DNA of 64,000 nucleotides from Leptasterias polaris (GCA_037783415.1 JAZGTN010000047.1:3348001-3412000); one strand, 5' to 3'. Positions 31,536 through 43,903 are shown, counted from the stretch's first letter. Program-made: numbers and translations. The notes: a model not told the origin generated them from the sequence alone.

Positions 31536-32951
31536 ATCAATATACGTGAAAAATAAATTTGAAAACCTTAAAGGGGGGCTCTTTAAAACTGACACTTTCT
31601 GAATTAGACCAAGCAAGTCAAAAAGTTCACACTGTAAAATGCATGGCCTAAACTTTGTGACGAAACAAAACCCGCGCGCACTTGTATGTCCGATAACGTG
31701 CTGGGCTTGTATAATCTCATCCTATATAAACAACGAAAAGGTTTTTGTGTGGGGAAAAGGTTGTAAACCCATCCGTGATTCATTCTCATGTTTATTTCTG
31801 TTCGAGTTTGCCCTCACTGACTGAAAATCGTATGGAAAAGCAAAAGGAAAATAAAGAATCTACCAGAATCCCCACGAGGAATTGAAAGAAAGTTACTTGA
31901 GTATCATCCAGCAGTGATCAGGTTGATCAAATTCGACTGCTATTTGATTTCTATGGAGTGTCACATGTCACTGACTGAGCATGCTCTAGACCAGCCGCTA
32001 GTCTCTCTGTCCAGCACAGTCCCTATCAACACCTCTATCTCCTGAAACGGTTTCCCTTTCAAATCCAGTTAATTACCTGCTATAAATTTACACGGCAATC
32101 CGCCGCTGCCTGTTCACGGGGTACATCAGAAAACATGAGAAACCTCAATCGGATATCCTAGTCGACCTGCAAACTCCGTACACAAACAACACAACAGCGC
32201 GTATATATTTCAGTGCGCGCTAGAAACGGCTAATCCTTCAATCGTGTTACTGGAGTTCGTCGTATTACTGCAGCAGACGGATTTCGTAGCCTCTGGCTAT
32301 TGTCGTGTTTTACAATTTTTAAGAGAGACGCGAGTGTTTATGATATCAACAACCACCGGTGTATAATGATGCACCACGCTGTCTCTTTCTTTTCTTGTTT
32401 TCACCACAGGCGCGGTTCTTTCGGCTTGCATACAAGTGCAAGTTCACGTCGGCAGTATTGGTTTAGGGTTATTATCTGTGGGGGTATATACACACACACG
32501 GACGCGGCAAAGTGGTATGGAGACCACTGGGGCACCATGTGTACATAAAGGGCAATAATGACATCAGGAAGGGGGGGTTGGGTGTGTGTATGCTCGTTCT
32601 ACTGACTTCTACACTGATCGTATCCTGGAACGAGGTCGAATCAATAGTGGATTAGTGCCACCGATAATTATATTTCCTAATATGGAAAAGGCATCCGGGA
32701 ATGTCGTCTTCTGGGACCGGTAGTCATATTTAGTTTGTGCGGTGTATTCAAATAGAGCTTTTCCCCTCTAAAACCACCCCTTCCCAACCCTACCCTCCCC
32801 CCCCCCCAGTCCTGTCCCCCATCCCGTTTCCAAACACGCACCCAAAGTCGTTCCCAGAGTAACATCATTGCACTAACATGGACACAAAGCAAATAAAACG
32901 GCATTTAACTGTCGAATGACGTCAAATTATCTTTTTTTATGATCGATTTCT
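31536..32951. other. Unique DNA; acceptor-like site at 32409; C-rich 32755-32825
   Basis: The tract TCTTTCTTTTCTTGTTTTCA CCACAG ends at 32409 and resembles a strong 3' splice site. The following frame (ARFFRLAYKCKFTSAVLV) stops after 18 residues. No donor or upstream exon was identified. ORFs 31604-31824 and 32300-32548 are unrecognised. An 11-C run lies at 32797-32807. Confidence 0.4.
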
Positions 32952-33333
32952 TTAAAGGCTTGGTAAACCTTAGATTACTCTAAATATTAATTACCTTAAA
33001 AACTGACTTGGTAAAGAGCACTGGAGAGCTGTTGATATTATAAACCAATTAGAAACGACCCCCTCTGAAGTAATGTAGTGTTAGGGAAAAGGGTCATTTT
33101 AAATCCAAAATTTTGAATCTGAGTATAAAGCTTCAGGCATGAAGCCTTTCTTATGCATCTGAAAGCACATAATTCTATGCAACAAGGGTGTTTTTTCTTA
33201 CATTATTTTCTTGCAATTTCGATGACCAATTGATCCCAAATGTTCACAGGTTTGTTATTTTATGCATATGTTGGGATACACCAAGTGAGGAGACTGGTCT
33301 TTGACAATTACAAAAAGTATATCCTGCCTTTAA
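32952..33333 (-). mobile_element. Palindromic DNA element (GGCACTG family), minus orientation, full length
   Basis: The left end TTAAAGGCTTGG and the right end CCTGCCTTTAA are inverted. Internal blocks match 27204-27630 in order, with the central hairpin AAGCTTCAGGCATGAAGCCT at about 33128. It is uninterrupted, so it serves as reference for the insertions in 9077-9710. Confidence 0.75.
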
Positions 33334-33547
33334 CAGACTTATATATAGAATATATAGAATGGTTTATTTACAAACTTGTTATAAGCAGCCACATGCTGAA
33401 TTGCAACAATTTACAAAAAAATACTGAAAATTAGTTTATAGTTAAAAAATTACACGCAAAATAACAAAACTGTTTTATATGATACTTATTTTTATGATGT
33501 CGTTTGATTCACTCAAATTAGGCATTATTTAGAATTTACTTGTTGTA

Positions 33548-33600
33548 AAAAAATGTACTTTTGTCCGAAGATTTACAATTAGTAAATAAACAAAATACAA
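33548..33600 (+). mobile_element. Retroposon 3' tail, plus strand
   Basis: AATGTACTTTTGTCCGAAGA, then TTTACAATTAGTAAATAAAC. It matches the tail at 9369-9411. The preceding 200 bp are AT-rich and not alignable by eye. Confidence 0.5.
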
Positions 33601-33763
33601 TTATACATTCTACTAATACCTTAAAACCTTGCCCTTCCTATAGCCATTGAGATGACAATAATGTCTTAAATACAAGATTCTATTATGCCTTAGAAATGTG
33701 TCCTTCCAAGAGTCTTACAGATGGGAATAATTCATTTTCTCAGATGACGCGACGTCTTCTCGA

Positions 33764-33786
33764 CCCCCCCCCCCCCCCCCCCCCCC
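33764..33786 (+). repeat. Poly-C tract (23 C)
   Basis: Second longest of the C homopolymers in the window. Confidence 0.95.
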
Positions 33787-34119
33787 GTCACTGATTTTGC
33801 ATTACCACGCAAATCTCCTTGAACTTGCAGCCCGGTGTTCCCCGTTGTTAAGTTGCGGGCGAAATACAGCGTGGTCCATCTCAGCTGCCCGCACGGAACT
33901 CAGGCTGCGATTACGGGCTTAGGAACTTATGAATAAAATTATCTTGCTGCGCCGGATGGCAGACTTGCTTTCCTTTTTCTTTTTTTTCCCCCCGTCTCTC
34001 TCGATACAAACGGGGGAAAATTGCATATTTTACGGCCGAGCGTGCATGAGTAAATGAGATGTTTAGTGGCCGGGTGTTTTATGTTTTACAACAATTCTTT
34101 TCTGTTTCCTTCTTTTTAG
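33787..34119. other. Unique DNA, no gene recognised
   Basis: GC-moderate to 33960, then pyrimidine-rich. It ends in the tract that forms the acceptor of the next feature. Confidence 0.5.
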
Positions 34120-34217
34120 AGTTTGTTGCCGTTCGAGACCAATTGCTGATTTATTTTTGTGCAAAGGACATTGATTCTCTTTAGAGGGTAACAAACTGCA
34201 GTCTACGGCATACAATG
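34120..34217 (+). other. Candidate noncoding (5' UTR) exon ending in ATG|GTGAGT
   Basis: TTCTTTTCTGTTTCCTTCTT TTTAG is a strong acceptor (AG at 34118-34119). 98 bp later TACAATG|GTGAGTTA is a good donor. All three frames of the exon contain stops, so it could only be an untranslated exon whose last codon is the initiator ATG, a known gene arrangement. The evidence is limited to splice signals. Confidence 0.25.
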
Positions 34218-35384
34218 GTGAGTTAGTATTCCAGCATTATTTACATTATAGGTGTTTTTCTTGTTTGAAATGTTCAAATTGTAATAAATTAAAAACATAT
34301 TTAACAAAATATAAAGATTACTAAACATCTAAATTAACAATGACGAATTACATTAAATCAAACAGACACTGATACAAAATGTGCGTAAAATAAAAATAAT
34401 GAAAAAACACTGAACTCATTTGAAAATTATCATATTGTTGTAAATAAAAACGTAGGACATATCAAACGAAATTATAAATTAGCAAACAAACTCATCAAAA
34501 GAACACGGTATTGAATAATAATAACAAAATAAATTTATAGTAAATAAAAGTTGTTATAATTTGTAAACAAAACTTCCGGCAATATTTGTAAAAACAGAAT
34601 TGCATCTTCACCCTAAGTCACGTCAAACAAAAGTTCGGTATGACATCAACCTTCCTCTTTCCAATTATGCGAAATCCTCGGGGAATTTCAGTAAATTGAA
34701 GATCAAAATGGCTTTGGCATGTTAATTCTATTCCACTTCGATTGCTACCGTATTCTTGGTCTGCGTTTTTCCCCAACTATTTCTTCAACTAAAAAAAAAA
34801 TGAATTTGTGAGGTGACTACGCGAGTCCAGCTTTCAATGAAAAACACATCTGTAAAGTATAACTAGTGACAACGTTTACGTCTTCATTTTTTTCTTTCTA
34901 GTTTGCATGCAAATAATAAATGAAATAATAATAAATTATTCACTGATAGAACTGGTCGTCAATTATTACAGTCCAAAAATCTCTGACATTGGTGTAGATC
35001 TACTGTAAGTTCATATCATGCATCTTTTCGAACCTCGGATTACGGGCTCCACCACCTTGTTCCATCCCGGTCGTTTGAAGTACATGTTGCCCATAAAGCC
35101 GGTGCTAACGCGCAGGTCGTGTTTTCAAGAAGACTATTGTGGAGTATTGTATATTAACATTCAGTCGAGAAAACGAACACACATACAAGTACCTGGAATC
35201 GTGGACCACCTATTGTCCCTGTTTTGTTTTTACTTTTAACTTTTTGGCCACAGCTCCAATTCACCCAACTGGGAATGTCCCCTTATGTCATGGGTCCCCG
35301 GTTTGAATGTGTAGACCTACCCCACACACACCCAATTCACAAGTGTTGCAAGGTTGCTCATGAAAATGTGAATTCTATAAAAGT
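34218..35384. other. Very AT-rich unique DNA; octamer-like palindrome at 34902-34913
   Basis: 34240-34560 is strongly A/T. TTTGCATGCAAA (34902-34913), followed by T, is a perfect palindrome containing ATGCAAAT, the POU-factor octamer, on the plus strand, next to a T-rich acceptor-like tract. ORF 35018-35239 is unrecognised. Confidence 0.45.
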
Positions 35385-35600
35385 GGTGGGTCAGAACTGA
35401 CCTGGAAGAGGAGTCAATAATAAAGAGCCATACTCATTTCCGGGTCAGCGTGACCCGTCAAGGGTCAACATGAACCCGGAAGTTGGGTCAACAACACTTA
35501 CTGACTCGGGATTCTGATCATGACAATCCCTAAAACGGGCCATGATTCCCAAATGGGCACTACCCATATGGAACCTTTTCAGAAACAAATCTGACCCGGT
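35385..35600. repeat. GGGTCA/TGACCC-rich repeat, locus 3
   Basis: Contains GGGTCAGAACTGACCTGGAA, TTCCGGGTCAGCGTGACCCG and GGGTCAACATGAACCCGG, the same short inverted pairs as at 18533 and 31450. Confidence 0.55.
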
Positions 35601-37186
35601 CCTTTTCTAAGTGTATGGTCAGTGGACGGAGCACCCAAGGGAGGGGGAGGTCCGAGGCTCCACACCCCTCAGAGGGCCTACTGACCGTTAAACCTTCGTA
35701 AGTTGTTACATGCCTCCATCCCCAGGCCTCACTCCCACAACTTTAAAAGGCAGACTTCACCCTCCTAAGATGATTTGTCAAAGTTTACTTTTTTAATGAA
35801 CGTTCAAGAATATTTCGTGAAACACTTTATACCTGTACAAAATAGGCCTATCGCCGGCTTCTCAAACCTACAATAAGCACACGCGAACGTACATGAAATC
35901 TCGTGTTTTCTCGTAATGGCGATCACCTGAACTCGACGAAAACCTTGAGTCTTTTTTACCCCAAATACAGTAACAATCTTTCATGTTCTTGACAGACGAC
36001 GAAAAAAACATGTAGGCCTACCCAGGACAAAGGAGGCGAAGACAGACGCGCAAACTCATAATCTAAGTTTATTCATCAAGTCTACTTTTATCGTGTACTC
36101 CTCTTTTTTGAAACTCAAACATTCATTGGTAACAAGGTGATCACAGGACCCGTCTGAAGCAACGAAGCACGAAATCCACCAAACGAATGAGGTATCTATC
36201 ATTTGACTGGTGATGGATAGCCCAGTCTGGTACGTTTGGGGTCACTAAGGGGGAAAAATTAAACTGAACTATCATCCCAAGAGGTGGCAATGGCACAAGC
36301 CATTTTTCGATATTTTATACACTGTAGAATCGTTAACTCTTGTGGGTCAAAAATTGACATCTTGTTTGCGTTTAAGATGTACTTCCATGCTCAGACGGTC
36401 TAATTGGATCGCATAACACACTCTTAATTCACACAAACTTATTAATCAGAGCGTGGAAAATGTTTAACTAGAGTTCCCGTGGAGAGCTATCTCACAAGAT
36501 AGCGGGCCGTTGTCTACCAATTACGCCGTCTCACACTCAATTTACCCGTCGGTACCAGCCGCGTTGATCCCCCCATCTCTTCACAACAACGTTGGAATGA
36601 ACTACCTTCAATGTTGAATTAGACCAATTGTTGTCAGGTTGTTGTACACGGCGTAAAGAAGGGGGATTTAACAGTAAGGGGCCACTCAAACAGTATTTAA
36701 TCCTGGACTATTAACTTGAACGTGGTTGTCCCGTTAACCATTACGGTGAACAGTTAGGTCATTCATTGGGGGCTTCAAGAGGCCTGGTCTGGAACAGTTT
36801 ACGCAGAAGGGTTTTGTACTCAGCAAACTAAAGATGGATAAATATAGTCTGTTTGATACTTCTTTGTGAAGTGTATGTTGATCGGATTAAAGCAGCTCCC
36901 CTAAGTATTTGTCAAGCCATGAACAAAGGTTACTACAATTAGCTGTCACCTTAGAAGAAGGCATTCGGCATCACCATTACATATATTAGCATACCATTAG
37001 CTGAAGAGGATACCGTCCGGCCGTGGTGAAACTATAAACTCGTTAAAAGCCGTAAGTTTTCGTCAGTACGGGACATTTTGATAGAGGTTTTGTCTTCACA
37101 AGATCGAAACATCCTGACGACATCGTCGGCCATTCAAGAAGGGGTCCAAGGCCGACTACATCTTTGTGATGGGCTCATTGTCCATT
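35601..37186. other. Unique DNA, no ORF of 60 codons, no element recognised
   Basis: No repeat family of this window appears here. Two TAGGCCTA palindromes lie at 35843-35850 and 36013-36020. A small perfect hairpin GCTATCT-CACA-AGATAGC lies at about 36486-36503. It could hold conserved noncoding elements, but the sequence alone cannot show this. Confidence 0.5.
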
Positions 37187-37597
37187 AGATAGAGTCCTTA
37201 GGAAATTGAGGAAACAACAAGTCTCTAACCTCGCATTAGAACGGTGTAAAATGCCATTGTATCTGATACCTTTAAAGTGCAAACTTTGTCAACATCAAAA
37301 ACACGTCCAGTGATGTTACATTTCAAATATAATTACGGGTCTGTATTTTGTACAGGAAATAATTGGTTCATTCCCGAATGTTGATGATATTCAATCAAGA
37401 AGGCATTGAATTTGATCTTTAGACTGTCGCAACAAAATTCCTCTTTGGAATGTACAGACTCATTTGCTGTCGATATCAAATGACGTCATCTTTCAAATTT
37501 CGTTCAAAAGGAGTATCAAATAAAATGAGACTTTACACCATTTTAACATGAGATTAGAGACTTGTAATTTTTTGTCACTTTCTTAAAGACTCTATCT
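37187..37597. mobile_element. 411-bp MITE with about 80-bp imperfect inverted repeats
   Basis: The left arm AGATAGAGTCCTTAGGAAAT and the reversed right arm AGATAGAGTCTTTAAGAAAG continue to align for about 80 bp (ACAAGTCTCTAA, GGTGTAAAA, CATT-TAT-TGATA). The left flank is TA; the right flank is TT, probably mutated. The GATAG terminus equals that of the 222-bp MITE. The interior matches 22384-22705 in reverse. Noncoding. Confidence 0.85.
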
Positions 37598-38140
37598 TTT
37601 GGATATTGGGTGAATCATAAAACTACATTTGACCTTGGTGACTAGATGTTGCAATAAGAATGAGTTGCGATGACTCATTATTTCTGGTAACCAGAGACCT
37701 ACAACGTTTTTACTGAACACTTAGAACTGATCTTTTGCAGAAAACAAAGACCCTCATCAGAAATTTGTTTCATTTATTACTGGGCCATGTATTAAAACCT
37801 TTAGGAAAAGAGTAGAAAATACCGAAAGAGCAAACTTCGTTTACGATTACATCAGATCATTCAGACAATATTGAAAAACGGTAAATTTGCTATATAGAGC
37901 CATTTGGCTAGAGAGCTATTGCAGATTGACAAAAAATGCAGGTGGAATAACAACTAGTGTCAGCCATTTTGTAAATCTCGATAACTGACTTCAATATTTG
38001 AGTATAAATTCATGCAATAACACATACATACGGACTTCGGACCACAGTGTGACTATAGAACATCCCCACCCCACCACAGTGTTGTTTTCATTTGACCTTT
38101 TGAAACCTTGAAAATGATAGTTAGGTTAGGCTACCACTAA
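37598..38140. other. Unique DNA, nothing recognised
   Basis: AT-rich with no ORF, element or tandem repeat noted. Confidence 0.5.
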
Positions 38141-38216
38141 GTCGCCTCAGAGCAGAAAGGACTTAAACCACATTGTTCGTATTACGTCTTATAAGTCCAT
38201 TCTGCTCTGAGTTGAC
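38141..38216. ncRNA. Candidate pre-miRNA-like hairpin
   Basis: The arms 38141-38165 and 38192-38216 pair over 25 positions: 22 Watson-Crick pairs, one G:U and two mismatches, with a 26-base loop. The 5' arm core is CTCAGAGCAGAAAGGACTTA; the 3' arm core is TAAGTCCATTCTGCTCTGAG. Total length is 76 nt, in the pre-miRNA range. No repeat family of the window is seen around it. It matches no miRNA that I remember. The alternative is the relic of a small inverted-repeat element. Confidence 0.35.
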
Positions 38217-40887
38217 GTTCTGTGGGAAAACAAACTAGTCGTCCAAACGAACAAGTAGTTTTCCCTATAATCTAGAAAATGACTTTATCTTCATTTTTAT
38301 CTTATCAACAATAAACATTTCGTCCACATACCAAACTGCTGACTGTTAGATACCCACCAGGTTTGTTTACGATCCCCTCAAAAAATTAAATAAACGAATC
38401 CTGTTCTGACGTTGATGGCGCGCTTCTACTTATGTTGTGTGTGTTTTACACGCACAGAGCTCTGTGAGCAGATGGTCCCAGTTCAATGATTAAACTAGGT
38501 GGCATAAACAGCCAATTCAACTTTTAGAGTTAACGAAATGAATTTATCTAAGAAATTTGTGTCACACTTTAAATTTGTTTTATGATTTGGGGGATCTATT
38601 TTTGTGGGTGGAAGTCGTAAACACTGTTTTACTTGGATGTAAAAGACATATTTGTGTATTTTAGAAATTAAGCAAACTCGGTGTAATTCAGATTGATGTC
38701 AGGACTGTCGTGACTAAAAATCACACCTTACTCGAACTTCTTCTTTTTTAAAACATTGAAATAAGATTTAATATTGGCACTGACATCTGTTAAATAGATG
38801 TAATTGTTGTTTTATTACGATTGTTTCTTTCAATTCATATAAAGATGTGGTTGCCATGTTTTCTTTTAACTTATTCAAACAAACAAACACAAGCAGAAAC
38901 CATTCATTATGATTGCTATAAAAGAAAATTAAAATGACGTGTTTTTTGCTGTTTTTGTTTCTTTGTTGAACAAGGACGAGTTTTTGTCATTATGGTATAA
39001 AAAGAGGAATTTGACCTTTCTTTTAAAAACATGACATCACCTGAAGTGATCGGTTAGTTTTCATACAGTCGGAGCTAGACAATGCATTAGTTTAACCGTT
39101 TATATTGTGTTGGCCTTAGACATTGTGAGTGAAGCCTACAACATGTTGGCAAATAGGCCGTGGTTTTGGTCGGGGCTGACGGTGGTGTTTTCACAGAATA
39201 GTGGTAGAGAACAATTGTAGCCTAGTATTCATTTGTGCAGTCTTGAGACCTGCAATTGAGTTTCTACCTTGGCACCGCTATACTTTTTAACATTCCTTAA
39301 AAAGGGATTGTTTCCTACATTAAAATGTAAACAGTAGGCCTAGGTGAACAAAACCGAAAAGTAACTTAGTAAGTACTAAATGAAGAAACGGTGACCGTGT
39401 TTCGTCCTACCTGCTGCTTTGAAAGTATCATGAATTAACCACTTATAACGATGTGTCTGTGCTTATTCGACTTGTAACATTATGATCGAAAAAAGCAAAT
39501 GAACAATTTTCTATTCAAAAGTTAACGTTTTATGCCTGCAAAAATGGGGTGCTTGTGGATGCTGCACACACCCCTTTTGGATAGGGATGCTAGAATACTA
39601 AAACACGCCTTACTTTTTAAACATTTTGCCATCATAAGAAAAACTCTGAACTAAGAAACCCCTTAAAAACTATAACACATAACAACAACGAAATCAATAA
39701 TATTATTGTCTTTTACAACTATTTCGTCACCGTGTCTAAATTTCATGAAGTTGACACAAGCGGTCATGCAACTCAGCACCCCGGGCAAGGAAATCTGTTC
39801 TCAAAGGTTTGCAACTTTTGATTTAAATTCGTGCCCAGTATTCTGAGGAATATTTCTGTTGGAATTACAATCATGTCTGATGCGATAAACAGCACCACTT
39901 CGTTCTTATTCCAGTTGTCGAAACATACATTTTTGGTGTTTTGTGAGTTAACGAAAACGATGTTTTATTCCCTCGTAAAAACAATCATTTAGCATTTTTT
40001 AGTGAGACATAATTGGGGGTTATTCCAAAAAAGTTTTGTAACCCTAAAAGTGACCTATATTATATTATCACTATTCTTTAAAACAGTTTTCCCGAGATAT
40101 GATTTCATTTGAGACTTCTTTCGAGTTAGCGTGTATATAAACTCATGGCACGCAAACCTTGATGAAATTTGATCCTCTATTCGCTGTACTTAAACCATCG
40201 TCAAAATATATTAACTTTGGAAGTTTTTAGAGATTGTTCTACTTTCCAAAACCAACGATAACCTGCCCTTTAAAATTGTTACACACTTTGAAATACCCCG
40301 TATGCTCTTGTCAAGAATTCTGTTAATCCCTCGCTGCCAAGATTGTGTCCTTGTGCACGCCAAAGTTTGTTAGTTTAGGACCACTTTCTGAAACTCTATC
40401 TACTTAACCCTTAACCCCTGACAAAACACATTCCCCCATTGTACGGTTATATAACATTATTAGCAACCGCATTCAAAAGAGAAGCGAAAAGGACACCGTT
40501 GTTATATTATGTAGTATAAATAGTGGCTTTATTTATTTACGGGAGGCATCTAATTCAATCTGGGAAAATGGGGGGAAATTGGAATTAGTTTTTTTAAAAA
40601 TGTGTTTGTGTAAGTGCAGCAGTTGAATCAAAATGAAAGGGTCACTGTATGTGTATACGGAGGTGCAAACATGCAATAATAACTTTTATAATATTAACTA
40701 AAATCTTTCCTTGGGTCGTTTTAGAACCTTATTTCCACCTAGAAAAGATTGACTATCACCCATAAACAACAGCTCTTCCTTAACCTTCTACACCGTAACA
40801 ATTTTCAAACTTTTATAAGTTACACTGATGCTACGCAAACCCTAATGATACGTAGAAAGCATTACTAGGTGAAGAATGATTGACAAT
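38217..40887. other. Unique DNA, no ORF of 60 codons, no element recognised
   Basis: The longest quiet stretch of the window, AT-rich and without homopolymers longer than about 8. One TAGGCCTA (39335-39342). I see no inverted-repeat ends, tRNA-like boxes or tandem arrays. Confidence 0.5.
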
Positions 40888-41300
40888 TTAAAAATCATTA
40901 TTATATAATGACAGTAATGATAATAACATTATACATTTTAAGTACGCCATATCTGAGGGAAAGACACTCCTTGCGCCTACAAAAGGAACTCTGCTAAAGC
41001 CCAAACTATATAAGTGAGTTTTCAAGTTAGTTTTGAAGATTGAGAACGTTTCTATACTAGTTTGAGGCTCAGTGGAGGAGCTTTCCAAAGAGATGGTTAT
41101 GATAATCTAAACATGGTGCAACATGGTAAAAATATACCGTAGGAAAATCTGAGGTAAAGTGCATGAGGATATTTTGGTTTTATCAGCTTTTTGTGTTGAC
41201 AAAGGAACCGTAGTAGTGAACTGAGAGTAACGGTCCACACACAACACTTGTTGCAGTGGGGACAAGTTGATGTGGAGTTAACGAATTTTACCACTTATTT
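40888..41300 (-). pseudogene. Decayed LINE 3' end (C-terminus of reverse-transcriptase ORF), minus strand
   Basis: The minus-strand frame contains SIETFSIFKTNLKTHLYSLG, which resembles the 'F-K--LKTHL' C-terminus of CR1/L2-like LINE proteins, where it follows a 'WNSLP' motif. That position here reads LESSSTEPQ and upstream frames are broken by stops. A similar C-terminus (SEFKLALKTHLFQ) occurs in the better preserved fragment at 46281-46857. The ORF is short (66 codons), so identification is tentative. Confidence 0.45.
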
Positions 41301-42960
41301 CCCTCAATTTATACTATTATTGTTTTGCTTTCAGACGAAATGTGTTTTTCTTGTTGTGGAGGTCACCAAATGATAATAAGTATTTTGTAATGAAACAAAA
41401 CAAGTTTTTAAAAGGAAGTTGCTGTAATTAGGGACTATTCACGTTAAACTTTCATTCATTGAAGTTAAAGTTTAAGAAATGCAAAATCCTTGACTTTCTT
41501 TTGGAGGGTTCTTTGATTTTGATCTGGAAGGTCACATTAAGTCATGGTCTCTTGATGGGCAATGTGACTTACAATCATCCTTCGATCACAAAAAAATGGG
41601 AGTTCAAAATCTCCTCCTAAAGAGTGGGGAGTTTGGACGCTAAATGAAGCGCACAACGGGAGGCTTAGCGGTTAACAAGGATTATTATTGTGCACCAGCG
41701 AGGATAATAATGACGGCCTCACACGACTACCCTGCCCGTTGAATTCAACAGACCTCTAGGCGACTTCGTATTGATTGTTCGGTGAAACAACAAAACTTGA
41801 CTATTAACACGGTACTAGAGCGACCTAGTGAGTCCCTTGTTGCAACCATACCTGTATAAACTCCACAGGTGTAAAACTCAATTTTGTTATATTTAACGAA
41901 TTTCTATACATGTGAATTTTTAACAATATCATATATCACATTGGTTTAAGTATAAATGCTGCCATATGTTGTATATTACTGTACCGAATGACAATAACAA
42001 CTCAAAACTTCGGTTTGGAGTTCTTTTGATGAATCATAAGAATTGTGTAAAATTAATAATTAATGGATTGTATTACCACATGAGGTATTGAGAAATAACA
42101 ATTGACACCATACGATGTTAAAAATTTGCACACTTCAACGTTGGATCTGCGTTATTCGTTGAACGCGTATGAGCATGCAGACTGCACGTGTTCGCGTTCT
42201 AAAAAACCGCACCATACAATTTTCGTTTCACGGTGAAGCGCTGGTTTCGACGAAGTGGTCATTAAAACAATTCCGATTGCTTACCTCACCGTCTGAAACT
42301 TACCTCACCTTATCAAAAATGAAAAACATATAGTAGGAAATAAACTGTTAAGTCTTTGTAGTTGGGCCTAAAGGGTAAAGGTCAGATTTGTTATAGTGGG
42401 GGCAGACAGGGGAACTATTCTGGGGTTTTGTGGCTTTAGTGATGCAAGCTGGAATGTGGAACACTATCAAAGTATGGCATGAGAAAGATTTATGGATACA
42501 GGGGCCATCGCAGATACGTCCTTAGGAAAAGTATAGATAAAATAACAATTTTCTCAAAATGGCTGCTATTGCTTGTTTTTCTACCTATTTTTTTATTTTA
42601 TTTTCAAAGAAGAATCTGCAATGGCCTTATAAGTTATAGCCAAATATCTTTCTCACTCTCTGACTGTGTGCCAAGTTCCAGTTTCTTTGAAAGAACTTAC
42701 AAACAGTTTACTGGATTTAGTTACACTTTATACTTTGATATAACAGAGCAAAAATATAGAACCATTAAGTTGATCCCTGCATATCCTAATAGTGATCCGG
42801 ATAACGACTGTCGATCCAGTTTGAATCAACATTTCGTGTTTTGGTAATCCCGATGCTTTAACTTCTCAGAGTAGTTATTACGTGGATTAACTTTCGATTT
42901 CTCGGGATTTTCTGTTAACAATTCACCTCAAATCTCACCAACCTTGATGAATGCAAGTTT
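41301..42960. other. Unique DNA; isolated 122-codon ORF at 42479-42847
   Basis: The ORF (plus strand) starts MRKIYGYRGHRRYVLRKSID and has one hydrophobic segment (about residues 27-44). I recognise no family; the AT-rich codons and lack of splice or promoter context suggest chance. The rest of the stretch shows nothing. Confidence 0.35.
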
Positions 42961-43030
42961 TACAAATTTCGAGAAACTTCGGGGATTTGGGAAGTTTACA
43001 AATTTCGAGAAACTTCGGGGATTTGGGAAG
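42961..43030 (+). repeat. Tandem duplication of 36 bp
   Basis: TACAAATTTCGAGAAACTTC then GGGGATTTGGGAAG is repeated with a period of 36 bases (42961 and 42997), with no differences over 34 bases. A recent local duplication. Confidence 0.95.
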
Positions 43031-43903
43031 CAAGACAAGGTTTAGGGTTGTAAATGATACACAAACCCACTGTGCTCGTAGTGTTTGGTTCCCTAAAAAC
43101 GGGTGAATTTGATGTCAAATAGTTTAGTTCAAACTCGTTATTCACCATTGATTATGTTATAAGAGGAAGCCAATGTGAAAGGTAGCCTTAATGGCAAAGT
43201 GGCGGTTATTTTAATATCATAATAAAAATGAACACGCCTGAATACCGGCCTGATACTTCACGGTGGCACTTGCCTCCATGCCCCTTGATCATTGCCGTGG
43301 TGCCCCTTGAAATGTTCCGGTACAAATAATACATTTCCCATACAGAGGTGCCTTCTAAAAACGAAAAACAAAAATGTGTCTCTTTTCTACAAAACTATAG
43401 CCCAAATCCTTAAAGGTTTCTTCAAGTTTATTAAATTATCATTATTATTATTATTTATTTAACTACGACAAATCATACACAAATTGCAAAGAAACAAGTA
43501 CACGGAGATATTAAAGGAATAAGTAATCCAAACAAGAAACAAAAAATGTAACAATTGAAAACATTAATAAATAAGTAGATAAATATTTACATGTAATAAA
43601 AAGTGGAAACAATTTAAGATAAAGTACCGTTACATAATCAGTTACCATCGTGTTTAAATTGATAGGTTTCATTCCGATTTCTGAAAGATCAATGACGATG
43701 AAGTACCAACACACTTGTGACAACAATTTCCGTGAAAGGCCCTGTCACACAAAGTACTTTATACGGGTACTTCGGAGCCAACTAACGGTACAACATTAGT
43801 AGGCGGAACAAGGGAGTTCTATTATTCTAGTGTCCTTGCACTTGCTGTTCATTCGTTGTGGTTAAACTCTTCAGTGACATAAATACATCACAAAAATACT
43901 ATA
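43031..43903. other. Unique DNA; ATT microsatellite at about 43438-43455
   Basis: No gene was recognised. The minus-strand ORF 43511-43726 is AT-rich chance. Confidence 0.5.

Noticed and set aside
32410..32466. Exon after a strong acceptor (ARFFRLAYKCKFTSAVLV then stop)
   Set aside because: The acceptor looks good, but T-rich tracts ending in AG are common here. The frame stops after 18 residues and no upstream donor was found.
42479..42847. 122-codon ORF with one hydrophobic segment
   Set aside because: No recognised family, AT-driven composition and no gene context. A chance frame of this length is expected in 64 kb, so it is listed only as part of a noncoding stretch.
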